Shown here: positions 1 through 11,513 of the stretch, piece by piece
Position numbering within the stretch: position 1 is the stretch's first letter
How the letters are laid out: each line of letters begins with the position of its first letter
DNA from: Alisma plantago-aquatica
Taxonomy: Eukaryota; Streptophyta; Magnoliopsida; Alismatales; Alismataceae
DNA length: 64,000 bases
NCBI GenBank assembly: GCA_963693085.1
Contig: OY856409.1
Coordinates: 1,621,163,211-1,621,227,210 of the forward strand
Reading direction: 5' to 3'
Notes under the pieces: generated by a model
What the model saw: only the letters and a program-made list of their open reading frames with translations
What the model was told of the DNA's origin: nothing
Database searches by the model: none
Made by a program: the position numbers and the translations under genes

Positions 1-49
1 CACTAAAGACCTTAAATAACTGACACTAAAGGCCGGTTATGTACTAGTG
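1..49. mobile_element. Terminus of a third CACTA transposon (CACTA-3)
   Basis: The window opens inside a CACTA-type DNA transposon and its end is at base 49. The last bases read GGTTATGTACTAGTG, and read inward the terminus begins CACTAGTACATAACC, close to the CACTA-2 end at 25278. Just inside is AACTGACACTAAAGGCC, nearly the same as the subterminal sequence at the 3' end of CACTA-1 (AACTGACATCAAAGGCC). From base 50 the sequence follows the Copia-A LTR, so the element lies in that LTR. The other end and the target duplication are outside the window. Confidence 0.75.
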
Positions 50-217
50 AGCACATTGCAATAAGCATCGTCACTGGACTTGCTCCAGGACCAAGTATAA
101 TCTTACAAACTTTTCCTTGCCATTACATAGTTGTTGACATGATCTACTATCCAAGGGAAATATGGCTAATAATTTTTTTTGTTTCCGCTGCCTTATCTGA
201 TGTCATATTTCCAAATA
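50..217 (+). repeat. Copia-A 5' LTR, last 168 bases
   Basis: This matches the end of the 3' LTR (about 7255-7424), with many substitutions and a degraded terminal AAATA in place of CAACA. The rest of the LTR lies beyond CACTA-3 and the window edge. Confidence 0.75.
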
Positions 218-218
218 G

Positions 219-233
219 TGATATTAGATCCAC
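219..233 (+). other. Degenerate tRNA-Met primer binding site of Copia-A
   Basis: TGATATTAGATCCAC starts two bases after the 5' LTR. It is a mutated form of the copia site seen better preserved in Copia-B (38282-38297, minus strand). The differences are transitions plus one transversion, so it would probably no longer prime efficiently. Confidence 0.7.
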
Positions 234-363
234 ATCAATTTAGTATGCTTTGGGATTTAATCGATATGATCATATTTCTATTTTATCATTTATTTATTGC
301 ATAATGATGTGAACATTTAAAATGATTAATGCACATATCAGATTAAATACCACATACGATTCC

Positions 364-446
<83 letters not shown>
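364..446. repeat. Compound microsatellite (TA)n(TG)n
   Basis: A short run of TA dinucleotides passes directly into about 32 TG dinucleotides with a single interruption. It lies in the untranslated leader of Copia-A. The matching leader of Copia-B has no such expansion, so it grew after insertion. Confidence 0.97.
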
Positions 447-1695
447 AAATTTACTTGTGTCACCCTAAAATAGGTTTTGATAATGTATGTCAAGCACGGT
501 TACGACCAATAACCCCCTAGATCATTGTGCGTGGTTGGGTGGTTGTTATTCCTATTTATATCTCAGCTTGCATATCAACCCTCAATCTTCTATTCCATGT
601 GTGAAAGTATCAATTCTCTCCTTCCTATGCTCTCCTGGAATGTAACTTGAGGTTTCCTTATTACCATATAATATGTTTAATATCATTGGGATACTTTTAA
701 TTCTTATTATGGTAAAGAAGACATTCAACACCAGGTGAACCACACATTTTAGTCTGCAAACCAATTAGCCAGAGGACCGAGGTGGATAATTATAGGAGGA
801 GCCGAACTAATCAGGTGGTGGCCCAATCGATCAACTAGAGGTATCTAGATGTCATTTGGACTGGCATCGAACAATCGATATGATAAACCAACTGACCAAC
901 CAGGAGGCTATCCGAGTAGTTCAAGTGTTAACTGATCAACCTACATTGGTTGAAGCACATATATTCATCAACAAAAACTTTCTACATGTGATGTAGACCG
1001 TAGGTAGTGGTAATTCCTTATGGATCCAAGGAATTATAATAGATATGGCCATAACCATCACTCATGTTTCATAATTGTTTGATTTTTGCTTGTGGGATAT
1101 AACATTTATGTGATACATACAATAAGTATGTGGTGATTGAATATGTATATGTATTTATATAAATATAAATCCCTCAATCAAACATATTAAGTCTTATATT
1201 CTTTGCATAAGCAACACACATGAAAATCTTGATCGACTAAGCATTGGCATGTCAAGCATGGTGCATTGTCCATCTCATGGAAGTGTGATGGTAGTCATGT
1301 GGTCCTGCCAAGAAGGGTGCATTACTATCGTGTTGGTTTTTTGGTAAGGGTTAACTAGGGGATCTTAATGAGATTAAGTCTCTAGAATCATGCAAATAAA
1401 TTATGAAAAAGAGTTGCACATACCATCTATCCAAGAATTGCATGAGATGCAAATGGAAAAGTTTCCTACCTTAATGATTGATTATGGATGCTCACGTTGA
1501 TCGAATAATAACTCAATTGTTTTGGATCTTAGCTCATTAAAAGGTTGTATGCTGCAATCTTATGAATTGATATCTGAGGGCTATCAATTTGAATAAAATA
1601 ATGGGGGAGATAATTAATTTAAGGTCTAGTTTATATCATTAAACTTATCAAATCAGATTCATTAAAAAATATTTTGAAAAAGTTACAAATTTCTT

Positions 1696-2566
1696 TTGCA
1701 GAATCTAATAGAAAACAAAAACACATTTTCTTTGCGATCGGTCCTTGAGAAGGACAAGTTGAATAGGAATAACTTCCATGACTGGTTCAAGACATTGAGA
1801 ATTATTCTCACTCAAGAGTGCAAGCTCTATGTCTTTGAAACACTGGAGCCATATGAACCCAATCCCACTGCGCCTAAGGCTTACAATGATGATTATAAGA
1901 AGCATTTTGAAGATGTCATAGATGTCAAGTGCTTGACGCTGTGCTCAATGAACTATGAGTTGTAGAGACAACATGAGAACATCAATGTTATTGAGATGGT
2001 AACACATCTTAAGAACATGTACCAAGATCAAGAAAGGCAAGAGATATATTATGTGCCCAAGGTGTTGTTCAAGTACAACATCACAAAGGAAATCTAGTAG
2101 GTCCCCATGTGCTCAAGCTTATTGGGTATGTGGAGCACATTTCTAGACTAGGATTTCCCTTGGGTCAAGAGTTGATCACATACGTGATTCTACAATCACT
2201 GCTAGAGTCATACGACTAGTTTGTCATTAACTATAACATGAATGATTTTGATGAGCCATTGTCAGAATCACTTGGAATGTTGAGAACACGTGAAGCACAT
2301 ATGAAGAAAGACAAGTCCCAGTATGCAATGATGATCAACATAGGCAAAGGAAAGTCCAAGGGAAAAGGAAAAGCTAAGAAGAGTTCTAAAGCTAGCTAGA
2401 AGCCCAAGTCTTCTACACTCAAAGCCAAGGGGGGTGACCAAGGGAGGCAATTGTCACTACTATCACCAGCCTAGACGTTGGAAGAGAAATTGTCCTCTCT
2501 ATTTTAAGGAAATAAGGAAGAAGGAGGGGATAGAGACCTCCACTTCAGGGCCCAAGAAGAACTAAT
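1696..2566 (+). pseudogene. Copia-A gag (capsid/nucleocapsid) pseudogene
   Basis: This is the copia gag polyprotein, which packages element RNA in cytoplasmic particles. The segment VLEKDKLNRNNFHDWFKTLR is very close to Copia-B gag (36015-36869). The usual ATG is missing: the open frame begins at a TTG where Copia-B has ATG. In-frame TAG codons occur at 1963-1965, 2217-2219 and 2397-2399, each where Copia-B or the expected reading has CAG or, at the second site, also TAG. A frameshift lies near 2090. The zinc knuckle near 2445-2500 has lost cysteine and histidine ligands (CHYYHQPRRWKRNC). The remnant is non-functional. Confidence 0.85.
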
Positions 2567-5384
2567 ATAGAATTGCATGAAGCTGGAGTTGCTACTTGTC
2601 ATTCATGTAAGCCTAAATGGAATGTAATAGAACTAATGAATTGCTATTATATACTCGCCATTTATCAAAAACATCATGAATCTTGTATGGACATGAATAT
2701 TATGAATATATTTGATAAGATCCTTTTTGGCAGTGGCCCCATTGTCGCATAGTTTATATTGATAGTTCTAGAGATGGGTATAGATATTGAATGACTCAAT
2801 AACTCAAACAATGAATACCTATAGCATTGTCATATAGAGGATACAAATGAGAAATGAATTTTCAAGATCCATAATGATGGTTGTCTAGACTCTTTTGGTT
2901 ATTTAATCAATAGAGACATGAAAGTCTTATTTATTGGGAAATGTGACAAAATCCCCTTTCACTAGATGTAGTGGAAGGGTGAGTATTCTATTAAGAGCTC
3001 ATACATACTAATATATATATACCTTAAGAGTAAATGCTAAAGGTAGATACTAGTACCTCATTATATTTACTGATGATCTTAGTAGATATGGTAATTTGTA
3101 CTTAATGAAATACAAGTATGAATCTCTTGAAGTGTTCAAGGAGATCATGAATGAAGTACGTAACTAGCTTGGTAAAAGTATTAAGACACTTTGATATTCA
3201 TCAATGTTGAAATATTTAGCCAAGAGTTTGAGGGCCTTCTAGAAGACCGTGACAGTGTATCACAATGTACTCCACTTGAAATATAGTGAAGTATCGGAGA
3301 AGGAATGAAAACCTTTTATGTTGTGGTGTGATTGTCAATAAATAAGCTAATCTTACAATTTCCTTTTTAGGCAAATGCTTTACACTAAACAATGTACTGT
3401 CTAAAATGATTCAAAATATACCATATGAGATATGGCATGTGAGGTGTCCTGATATGTATTTTATAAGGATTATGATTGAAATCTTATATAAGAAAATAGT
3501 TTCTTCAAAATCTTTGTCGACAAATCACATAAATATTATTTTGTTAAATACTACTTTCCAATCTGGCAACAAAAGAGTTTTGTTGTCAGGATGACTATTT
3601 TCCTAAAGGAATTTAATTCCAAAAGAATCAGTGATAGAAAAGTAGAACTTGAAAAGTTCAAGACAAACAAGAAAACATTTGAACCTAAAAGTGGTACAAT
3701 TGAAACATGGAGAATCACAAATTGTTGTGGAATATCAAGTTTCTTATGTAACCCACAAAACTTGTAGTTCTAGTAGAGGACACCTTGAGTTTGAAAGATT
3801 ATGATATCTTATGACTCAAGAAGGTTGTCTGTTGATCATAGATGATGAATCAACAACCTACCTAGAAACTATTCAAGAGATTAGAGTCTAAGAAATGGCT
3901 TGAGTTCATGAGATAAAGATGAACTTCATGTACACCAACAAGGTATGACCTTCATGGATCCACCTAAAGGGGTAAAACCCATAAGGTGTAATTGGGTCTT
4001 CAATAAGAAGATCGACATGGATGGTAGTGTACACACCTATAAGATCAGATTGGTTGTAAAGGGTTTCAAATTAGTTCAGAGTGTTGAACATGATGAAATC
4101 TTTTCACCAATTGCCATGGTTAAATCAATCAGGATCAAGCTTGCCATTGTGGCTCAAAATGACTATGAGATTTGGTAAAATGGATGTTAAAACCACATTC
4201 CTTAATAGGAATAATGTAGAGGATGTGTATGTGATACAACTTGAAGGTTTTATAAATAGGATTTTTTTCAAATAAGGTCGATAAGGTAAAAAGGTCAATC
4301 TATGTATTGAAGCAAGCATCTTTGAGATGGAATATTTGATTTGAAAAGATAGTAAAAGAGTTTAACTTTAGTCAAAAATGAAGATGAAATCTGTGATTAC
4401 AAAAGTTGAGCGGGTGCATATTTATATTCCACATAATGATGGGAATAACATCCTTATGCCTACAAATATTATAATATGGATGGGAAGTACCTTCTCTAAG
4501 AAGGATTTAGGTCAAGAATACTATGTGATAGGATTCAAGATCTATAGAGACATATCTAGAAGGCTTATTGACCTAAGAAAGAGCACAATCATTGGAAAGA
4601 TGTTGAAGGAAATCAACATATAGGACTCAATAAGAAAAAATCATTCCATGTTCGATGAGATTAGTTTCTCAAGATCCTAGTCTCCCAATTACTATGAAGA
4701 ATGGGAAATCAAGAGTAACATGCCATATGCATTCATAATTGGATCTATCATCTATACAACGTAATGTACTCATCACATTCTCTCATATCTATTGGACATG
4801 ATTAGTGGATATTTGTCAGATTCCAATGAAAGTCACTGGACTGCCATAAAGAACATCCTAAAGTACTTGAGAAACACTAAAATGATCATTTCCTTGGTTA
4901 TGGTAATAAAGAAGAGTTAGGTGTAAAGGGTTACACCGTTTTAAGCTTCCGGTATGATAATGATCGCAATCTAAATTTGTGTCTGACCTTAAAATGAGAT
5001 CTGTAAGCTGAAAAAGTTTTGAACATTAGACAATTGTTTAAATCCTAAAATAGAAGTCGAGTATTTTGGTGTCATAAACACAAAGAGGATATTGTATGGA
5101 TCAAGAAGTTTATTTGGATGAACTTATTAGAGGTTCCAACCATTGATGACATAGTAGAAATTCTATGACAACAAATGGAGCTACTGGATAGGTAATGAAT
5201 CTCAGATAGCATAATACGACACTTCAATCTGATACGAGAAGTCATATAATTAGGAGATGTGAAACTTGCAATATATCGACTAGAAGAAAATGTTGCTAGC
5301 CTGCTATAAAAGTGCCTACACAGAATAAATATGATGGACATGTTAAGATCACTTGGAATACAATTTGTAAGTAATTGTCTCTAA
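2567..5384 (+). pseudogene. Copia-A pol pseudogene (protease to RNase H remnants)
   Basis: Scattered fragments appear in the expected copia order. An integrase-core stretch lies near 3055-3180 (FTDDLSRYGNLYLMKYKYES). A post-core fragment is near 3406-3470 (PYEIWHVRCPDMYF). Reverse transcriptase is recognisable at 3945-4280, with the WVFNKKIDMDG and VVKGFK motifs. A later RT fragment is at 4440-4620 (DLGQEYYVIGFKIYRDISRR), and RNase H remnants occur near 4900-5330. Stops and frameshifts separate all of these, no uninterrupted catalytic domain remains, and the segment is shorter than a usual copia pol, so deletions are likely. Confidence 0.8.
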
Positions 5385-5388
5385 GTGC

Positions 5389-5397
5389 AAGTGGGAG
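5389..5397 (+). other. Copia-A polypurine tract
   Basis: AAGTGGGAG lies immediately before the 3' LTR, in the position where plus-strand DNA synthesis is primed in copia elements. It supports placing the LTR start at about 5400. Confidence 0.7.
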
Positions 5398-5399
5398 TC

Positions 5400-7424
5400 T
5401 CTTGGTATGTATGCCCAAAGATCCAATCATATGATGATTGTATTAGGGCATTAGATACCTGATTTGATAATGATAAAGGTAATTCAATCTATCATGTTTG
5501 TCTCAATCATGAGATGATGACATAGACATAGTAAATGTCTTAAGAATGATGTTAATTGAAGACATATTTCTTCAGGTTGAGGACCTGAACAGTGAGATCA
5601 TATGTATATTAAGAGTATATACATTCTTGTTATGTCCCTAGTCAAATATTACTATGGAAGCAAAATAGATAATGATAATACGTAAGAGTAGAGTGTGTCT
5701 TGGTAGATGATAAAATATCATCAGTTATGATATGTGATATCAAACCAAACACATAGGTACATGTTAGAGAACAATGTATCAGACAAACCCACCTTGAGAG
5801 TGATACATGGAGACCATGGAATGGAAGTCAGAATCAACTCTCCTAATGATGGTGGTGATTGTGTTTCTTAGACTTGAAATCACTACACTCATTACATGTT
5901 GTTTGATGTACTTTGACATCATCAAATATGACCTTGAATAAGGGTTGCCATAAAGGTGATGCTCAAATGTAGTATAACACATGGGGTTTCAATGTGAGTG
6001 ATGTAGATGCACTTTGTCCCTCCTATAGGAGATTCATATCCTAGACACTTGCTAAGAAAGAGTGAGATATGTATGGCCATACTTATGTGATTCAATATGC
6101 AATATGTGAGCTCACATGCATCTTTAACAGTCTGCTCTAATTTAAGGAACATGGATTGAACACTGAGAGGATGACGTTTCCATGCCTTGAGTTCAATCTG
6201 GAAATCAAATTCAAAAAAACTATACAATAATGGTAACACTGATCATTGATTGTAGGTTGCAGTTGTTCTCCAACTTTCCAAATTACTTGGGTAGCAATGA
6301 TGTGTTTCTAGATACCAATCATTTCTTGTGATTTGGTAAGTTGGTTATGGACATCACCACCAACATAAATTGGGACTTATAGGGTCACACACATGGGATA
6401 TACTTGGTTCATGGATGATGTTTATGTTGATTACTAAAGTGTTCAGGTATTCAATTCAAACAATAGTGGTTGAAAATTGGCCGACTGGAATGTGAATCGA
6501 CCGATTCAGGTGTTGAACTGATCAACTCAAGTGTTAGGTGAATTGGCGATAACATTGGCTAAACAATACCTAAACAAGGGCATGAACCGACATGTTCACT
6601 TATTGAACCGATCAGATCAAGGTCTGAAATGAATGGTTTAAGTGTTGAACTGCCTAGTTCAATGATCAATATGATTGTATCAAGGATTGATACTAAATTC
6701 ATGTTGTGCATTAATTGAATATTAAATTACTATGTGATTTGAAAAGGAAAAGTAACTAAACAGACTATTGCAAGGGTTGAACTGAACAATTCACATATGA
6801 ACTAACATATTCACCATTCTTAGCTTCTAGAAAATTCATGAAAATCTATCTCTTTGACTCCCGCTCAGACTAAAAGTCCAGACCCTAACCCTGACCTTGT
6901 TATAAATAGATGGGTAGTGAAGGCCTTCTGGAGACAACAATAATAAGCTTTGACAATTTTTGTCCTATCTGGTTGTGATAGCATGAGAGCCTGAGCAACT
7001 CCTACCCATAAAAGGGAGGGATATCAAGGGAGAGACAATTGGGAGAGCAAGTCAGCGCTAGCACCCTGATGTTTGAAGGTACAACTCCTTCCCGTTTGCT
7101 CTGATAGCACAACATGACATTCCCGATGGTCCGCATGGACTACTCTAGAGGCGAGGAGACGTTTTCTGCCTTCTAGAAGGATGTAGTCAACCATCATTTG
7201 TGGTGATCAACTAGGAGGCCATCAATGACAACTATGCAGGTGTTTATTAAGAAATAAGCACGCTACAACAAACAATTTCACTAGATTTGCTCCAGGACAA
7301 GGTATATGTCTTGCAAACCTTTCCTTCCCTTTACATAGTTGTTGTCACGATCTACTATACAAGGGGAATATGGCAAGTATTTTTTTTGTTTCCACTATTT
7401 TATTTGATATCATATTTCCCAACA
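5400..7424 (+). repeat. Copia-A 3' LTR
   Basis: It starts TCTTGGTATGTATGCCC, a decayed TGTTGGTATGTATGCCC as in Copia-B, and ends in CCCAACA at 7424. A TATA motif is at 6901. Between about 6475 and 6800 are decayed copies of an ACCGATC/GATCGGT-type motif (for example GAACCGATCAGATC) that is much better preserved in Copia-B LTRs. Confidence 0.85.
6901..6908 (+). promoter_or_regulatory. TATA box of the Copia-A LTR
   Basis: TATAAATA sits in the 3' part of the LTR, about 520 bases before its end. This matches the LTR position of the TATA motif in Copia-B, so it is the likely U3 promoter element. Activity is not shown. Confidence 0.5.
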
Positions 7425-8876
7425 CAAGTACTTACCATACAATGGTAGAAATAAAAAACAAGAGCAAAAATAATTATTAATAAAGGCAAATATCTTCATC
7501 TCTCTCTATTATCACATAAAATTTCTCTTTTGTTAGGTTCAGTCTTCCCATATCCATATTTGTTACATCTTGATTCCTTTTAGGATCTCATCTTTCATAT
7601 ATTCAAGCAATATTCTTTAATTTTAATACTCCTAAAAACACCCCTTTTTACATCCTTCAATATTATTCAATTCTTTTCCTCTTGAACATTTTTGATTCAA
7701 AATTATGAATCAAATTTCTAAATTAACTATACAAAATATTTCTCTTAGCTTGTTCTTTCTTCATTAATTCTTTATATAATTATATTTTGAGTTTTATTCT
7801 TGAAGTTTCCTAAATTAACCTATTTGTCATTCTCTTTAGACTTCTTTATCCTTACTTATGAAGTTATCAAGATCCTTTATATTTCTTATTCTTAGCATTC
7901 ACTTCTAATTAGAATAATGTCTCTTTCTTGAAATAATTCTGAAACCCAACTTGTCTTCTTTCCATCTCTTTTTTTACCCTAAGTTAGAGTTAATTGAATT
8001 AATGATCTCTCTCTCTATCAAGACAAATGCACCAAGGGTCCTTATCATCCCTCTTATATATTCTTCATCATTTAATTTGATCCATACTAATCTATGTTTT
8101 GGATTATACTCTTTCTTCCTTTATTCCTCAAATTAGGGCTTCTAGTTTTATGTTCAAACTTGGCATATAGTTATCAATCACAACAAAATTTTGGTAATTC
8201 AATCCATTCCCTTGAATATCAATATCCTACTATATTACATTATAGGTTCACTTTTCTAGAGTTTACAAGAACCATATTGTTCATACAAGTCATTATATCC
8301 CACTTACACATCCTGCTAGATGGATCAGGATGAACCTATAGTTCTTGAATACAAGAGCTACTCATCGTTAACCAACTCCTATTTATGTGAAGGATACAAA
8401 TAAGAAAATCACTAAAGTTAACTCACATAAGAATAACTTCGTGCCTACTTTATGTCCACAATAACAATCGATGCATGTGCAATAATGTTAACTAAAATTT
8501 ATAATCCTAAAAATGAAGAATTCTTGGATTTGTATAAATAAGAGCATTTCTATTCATCTCAAATCTAATCAATAGTATAAAGCAAAGTCATTTCATACTA
8601 TATCACTATAATCATATTCATTTCTTACTTTATGGTCTTCTACTCCTAATACTTATGTAGTTTTCTCTCTAGCCCATCCTTCCTCTACATACTCAACCAA
8701 GGTATAAAGAGAAGTGTAGATAGAATAACTTGATACTGGTCAAACTAAGTATTCATATACCATGCCAAGGTATCTGAATGCTCAGAAAACTAAGAGATAT
8801 AACCTCATCTCCTCCTAAATGCCACATTCAAACTCTAACTATCTTAGTTAATGGTCTCTGACAACTCAACCTAAGA
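7425..8876 (-). other. AT-rich stretch, probable leader/gag remnant of a minus-strand LTR element
   Basis: No convincing coding frame is present. The stretch lies between the Copia-A 3' end and the minus-strand primer site at 8877, so by position it should be the 5' internal part of that retrotransposon. I see only low-complexity T-rich and A-rich sequence and no gag motif. Confidence 0.35.
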
Positions 8877-8886
8877 TCTGATACCA
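8877..8886 (-). other. tRNA-Met primer binding site of a minus-strand LTR element
   Basis: Read on the minus strand this is TGGTATCAGA, the standard methionine-tRNA primer site. It follows an LTR that ends TCTGACA, with three bases between. This arrangement is typical of plant Ty3/gypsy elements of the Del/Tekay kind, an inference from the layout only. Confidence 0.65.
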
Positions 8887-8889
8887 AAT

Positions 8890-9993
8890 TGTCAGACCTC
8901 ATATCCCATGATCACTCTTAGATTGCATAATTAGGGTCTGAGGTGATTAAGTTGGCTAACACAAACATGTCTAAAGTTTTACTTTATATATCTTTACAAC
9001 TTAAGACACATAGGTAAAATCCTTTTAAACAAAAAAACATTTGATAAAAAAACACGAGAACTTTTCTTATTCCTCTCTTGATAGTTCGACACATTTTAAT
9101 ACATGAATCACATATTTTTACAAACCATTTTAAAAGGAGGGAAGATAAAAGGCTTTACACTTGACAAGTAGAACTCTTTCATTTACTTAACTGTAGGACC
9201 TAGAGTGGACATGGGATAAGTCTGACTAGTTTTATCTCAAAACACTTCTAATACTCTCATGTGGCAGGACACTTCTAAAATCTATGGCTATCTTCATCAT
9301 CAACATGGTTATCTAAAAAATATTCAATAGAGTGTGAGATACTGGCTCACTGAATAGAAATTCACCAAGTATATAAGATAATAAATATATTCTTTATTAA
9401 GTGGATTGCAATATAAACATACATAAGCAAGATGTCAAATATTGAATTGTATAAACAATATTGTAAAATTCATCAATATTCTAAATACTAAGAATAACAC
9501 AACAACATTTATATATATGATTTCTTAAACCTTGTATTCACTTTATTATTTCCCTGAGCCCATATGAGGTGTACCAAAACATGTGGAAGCATCACAACAA
9601 GCTATGATCTCACCATACAAGATATAGAGTTGTCCTATGATTCTAAGTATGCTAACTAGCTACCAAACTGCAATGGGCCTTGCCACATCTAGCTGTAAAG
9701 GATATATCTACTGGCTGGATAAACTAGACTCATCCTCTAAACATGGGTACACATGTGGAGAGTCAAAGCACACTAGCTTAAACTGCCTAGATCAGTATTT
9801 CCACATGGGATGACTCACTAAGTAGTAACTAAACTGAGTACCACTAGGATCTCTAGTTATTGTCATGTACTTATTTGAACTATATTGAAATTTGGTGCCA
9901 CGAGGATCTCAATTTATAGTTGGGTACCGTTGAGTATCACCAGAATCTCTAGTTAATGTTTGATACTCCTATTATTATTTGAGAGGTTGTCCA
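8890..9993 (-). repeat. Minus-strand LTR, portion left of the Sirevirus insertion
   Basis: On the minus strand the LTR ends TGACA at 8890, next to the primer site. It runs upward until broken by the Sirevirus at 9994. The five bases at 9989-9993 (GTCCA) are the left copy of the Sirevirus target duplication. The remainder probably lies at 55091-57053. No second LTR of this element is seen in the window. Confidence 0.5.
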
Positions 9994-10321
9994 TGTTGAA
10001 TTTAGAGCTATACATTACCCATGTTTTGATAATGACTTAAGCATTCCACTCCTACATATCTAATATGTTTTTTCAAGATAAATTTCAGGCTTTAGGTACA
10101 TGAAAAGGATTAAATTACACAAGACCTAGCTTGTCTAAGTTCAAGTCAAAAGCAATGCAAGTGCGTGTTTTAGGAAATCACTTCAAATGACCTTAGATGA
10201 TTTTTGTAATAACTTGTATTGATGATATGACTTGTAACTAAGATGAGAAAAAAATGAGGGACATTTATTTCCAACATTTGATTACTCAAATGCTAATTTA
10301 GAAAATTTGTCACAACCTGTT

Positions 10322-10545
10322 TATCGGTCGAGTTGGAAACTCAAACAATCCAGTGATGGATTTTCTGGAGAGACTAATCAGTCGAGTTACACACTCATAG
10401 TACTCGACCGATCCATCAACTAAGAAAAAAATTATTTTGACTCATCGGTCGAGTTTTCTAGAATAAACTCGACCGATAGTTTCAAAATTGGCTTTGTCAC
10501 TTAGTGGATCGGTCGAGTTATCTTTATTGAAACTCGACCGAATGG
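10322..10545. repeat. Cluster of four GGTCGAGTT...AACTCGACC inverted repeats in the Sirevirus 5' LTR
   Basis: Four successive hairpin-capable units are present. The unit at 10444-10477 has perfect 13-base arms (ATCGGTCGAGTTT) around an 8-base spacer, and the unit at 10508-10541 has arms TCGGTCGAGTT. The first two units are decayed. The 3' LTR carries the same cluster at about 53942-54160. Confidence 0.9.
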
Positions 10546-10677
10546 ACTGTACAAAAAAGATAGGAAAAGTGATTATAACTATTGGTGAGTTGTTTTGAGT
10601 GAGAATAGATCCGTTGTAACTTGAAAACTGGCTATATTTTTCCCTTAAGTGATATCACACTCAAGGGAACACCCCCA

Positions 10678-10687
10678 TATATAAATA
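10678..10687 (+). promoter_or_regulatory. TATA box of the Sirevirus 5' LTR
   Basis: TATATAAATA lies about 785 bases before the LTR end, and the 3' LTR has TATAAATA at the same place (54299). It is a likely promoter for genomic RNA. Confidence 0.55.
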
Positions 10688-11464
10688 GGACCTGTTGGAT
10701 TTCATTTAAAGTTTTCTCATTCATGCTATTCTAAGTCCTTGGTATAGTTGAGTGTGTTGCAACTGCTTCATCCCCTTGCTTTCTCTCATTTACGTATCAT
10801 TTCGTGCTTATGAGTGAGTTAGTCCAGTTGTAAGAGAGCTACCTTCATGTGCTTGTAAATCTCTCATTCCATTCCATCTTCCCTACCCCCTTTCTCAAAG
10901 AAAAAAAGGTTGAAGCGAGCTACTCCGAGTGAAGGTGAAGTTGTTGTTCTTCTTCTTCAAGGTTGAGGAAGAGGTGAAGATCTTCTCTACGTGAAGGAGA
11001 AGGGCAAGGCCAAGATTCAAGAAGAGTGGGAAAATTCCTTCAAGGCTGAAGACTTGATGCAAGTGTGGGTAAGTCCTTGTTGAAGGCTGAAGATATCTTG
11101 ATCAAGTGGGTAAGTCCTTGTGTAGGTGGATGACTCTTGTCTTGAATAGGTAAGTCCTTGGATGTATGGTGGTCTCCTTGTATCTCATATGAATGAATAT
11201 AAGTATGCACGGATTCCAAAGTCCTAGAGGTTGACCTCTATAGGTAGTGGATTGAATCTCTCCTAGTTTGGAGAGTGGAACCACTCTAAACCACATTGTA
11301 CACGTGCATGTTTCAATTTCTATCATTCTTGCTATGCTTGTTTTGTTAGGACTTCAAATTACTCTTATGTTAATGGTTTTATTGGTATAATTTAAAGGTC
11401 TAACTTATCTTTTGAGAATTTTGAAGCTCTATTCACCCCCCTATAGAGCCCCAGATCCAACAAC

Positions 11465-11476
11465 TGGTATTATATC
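11465..11476 (+). other. Degenerate tRNA-Met primer binding site of the Sirevirus
   Basis: TGGTATTATATC follows the 5' LTR after two bases. The first six bases match the methionine-tRNA site, and the rest has decayed. Confidence 0.65.
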
Positions 11477-11513
11477 TAAGGATATTCTCCAACATATCCC
11501 ACAATATGAGAAG

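Larger units (their letters stand above)
50..7424 (+). mobile_element. Copia-A: old Ty1/copia LTR retrotransposon, 5' end truncated
   Basis: The order is 5' LTR remnant, methionine-tRNA primer site, gag, protease/integrase/reverse transcriptase/RNase H remnants, purine tract and 3' LTR. Bases 50-217 align with the last part of the LTR that ends at 7424: both carry a TGCTCCAGGACMAG block and end in ATATTTCC followed by AAATA or CAACA. The element belongs to the same family as Copia-B, with similar gag, similar leader and similar LTR start. Every coding segment is broken, and the two LTR copies differ at many sites, so this is an old, immobile copy. It is cut on the left by CACTA-3. Confidence 0.85.
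9994..11462 (+). repeat. Sirevirus 5' LTR
   Basis: It begins TGTTGAA and ends GATCCAACA, and matches 53615-55085 throughout. It holds a TATA motif at 10678-10687 and a cluster of inverted GGTCGAGTT/AACTCGACC motifs at 10322-10545. Confidence 0.92.

Noticed and set aside
10322..10545. CRISPR-like array in the Sirevirus LTR
   Set aside because: Repeats are inverted pairs with irregular spacing in a plant retrotransposon; no spacer structure.
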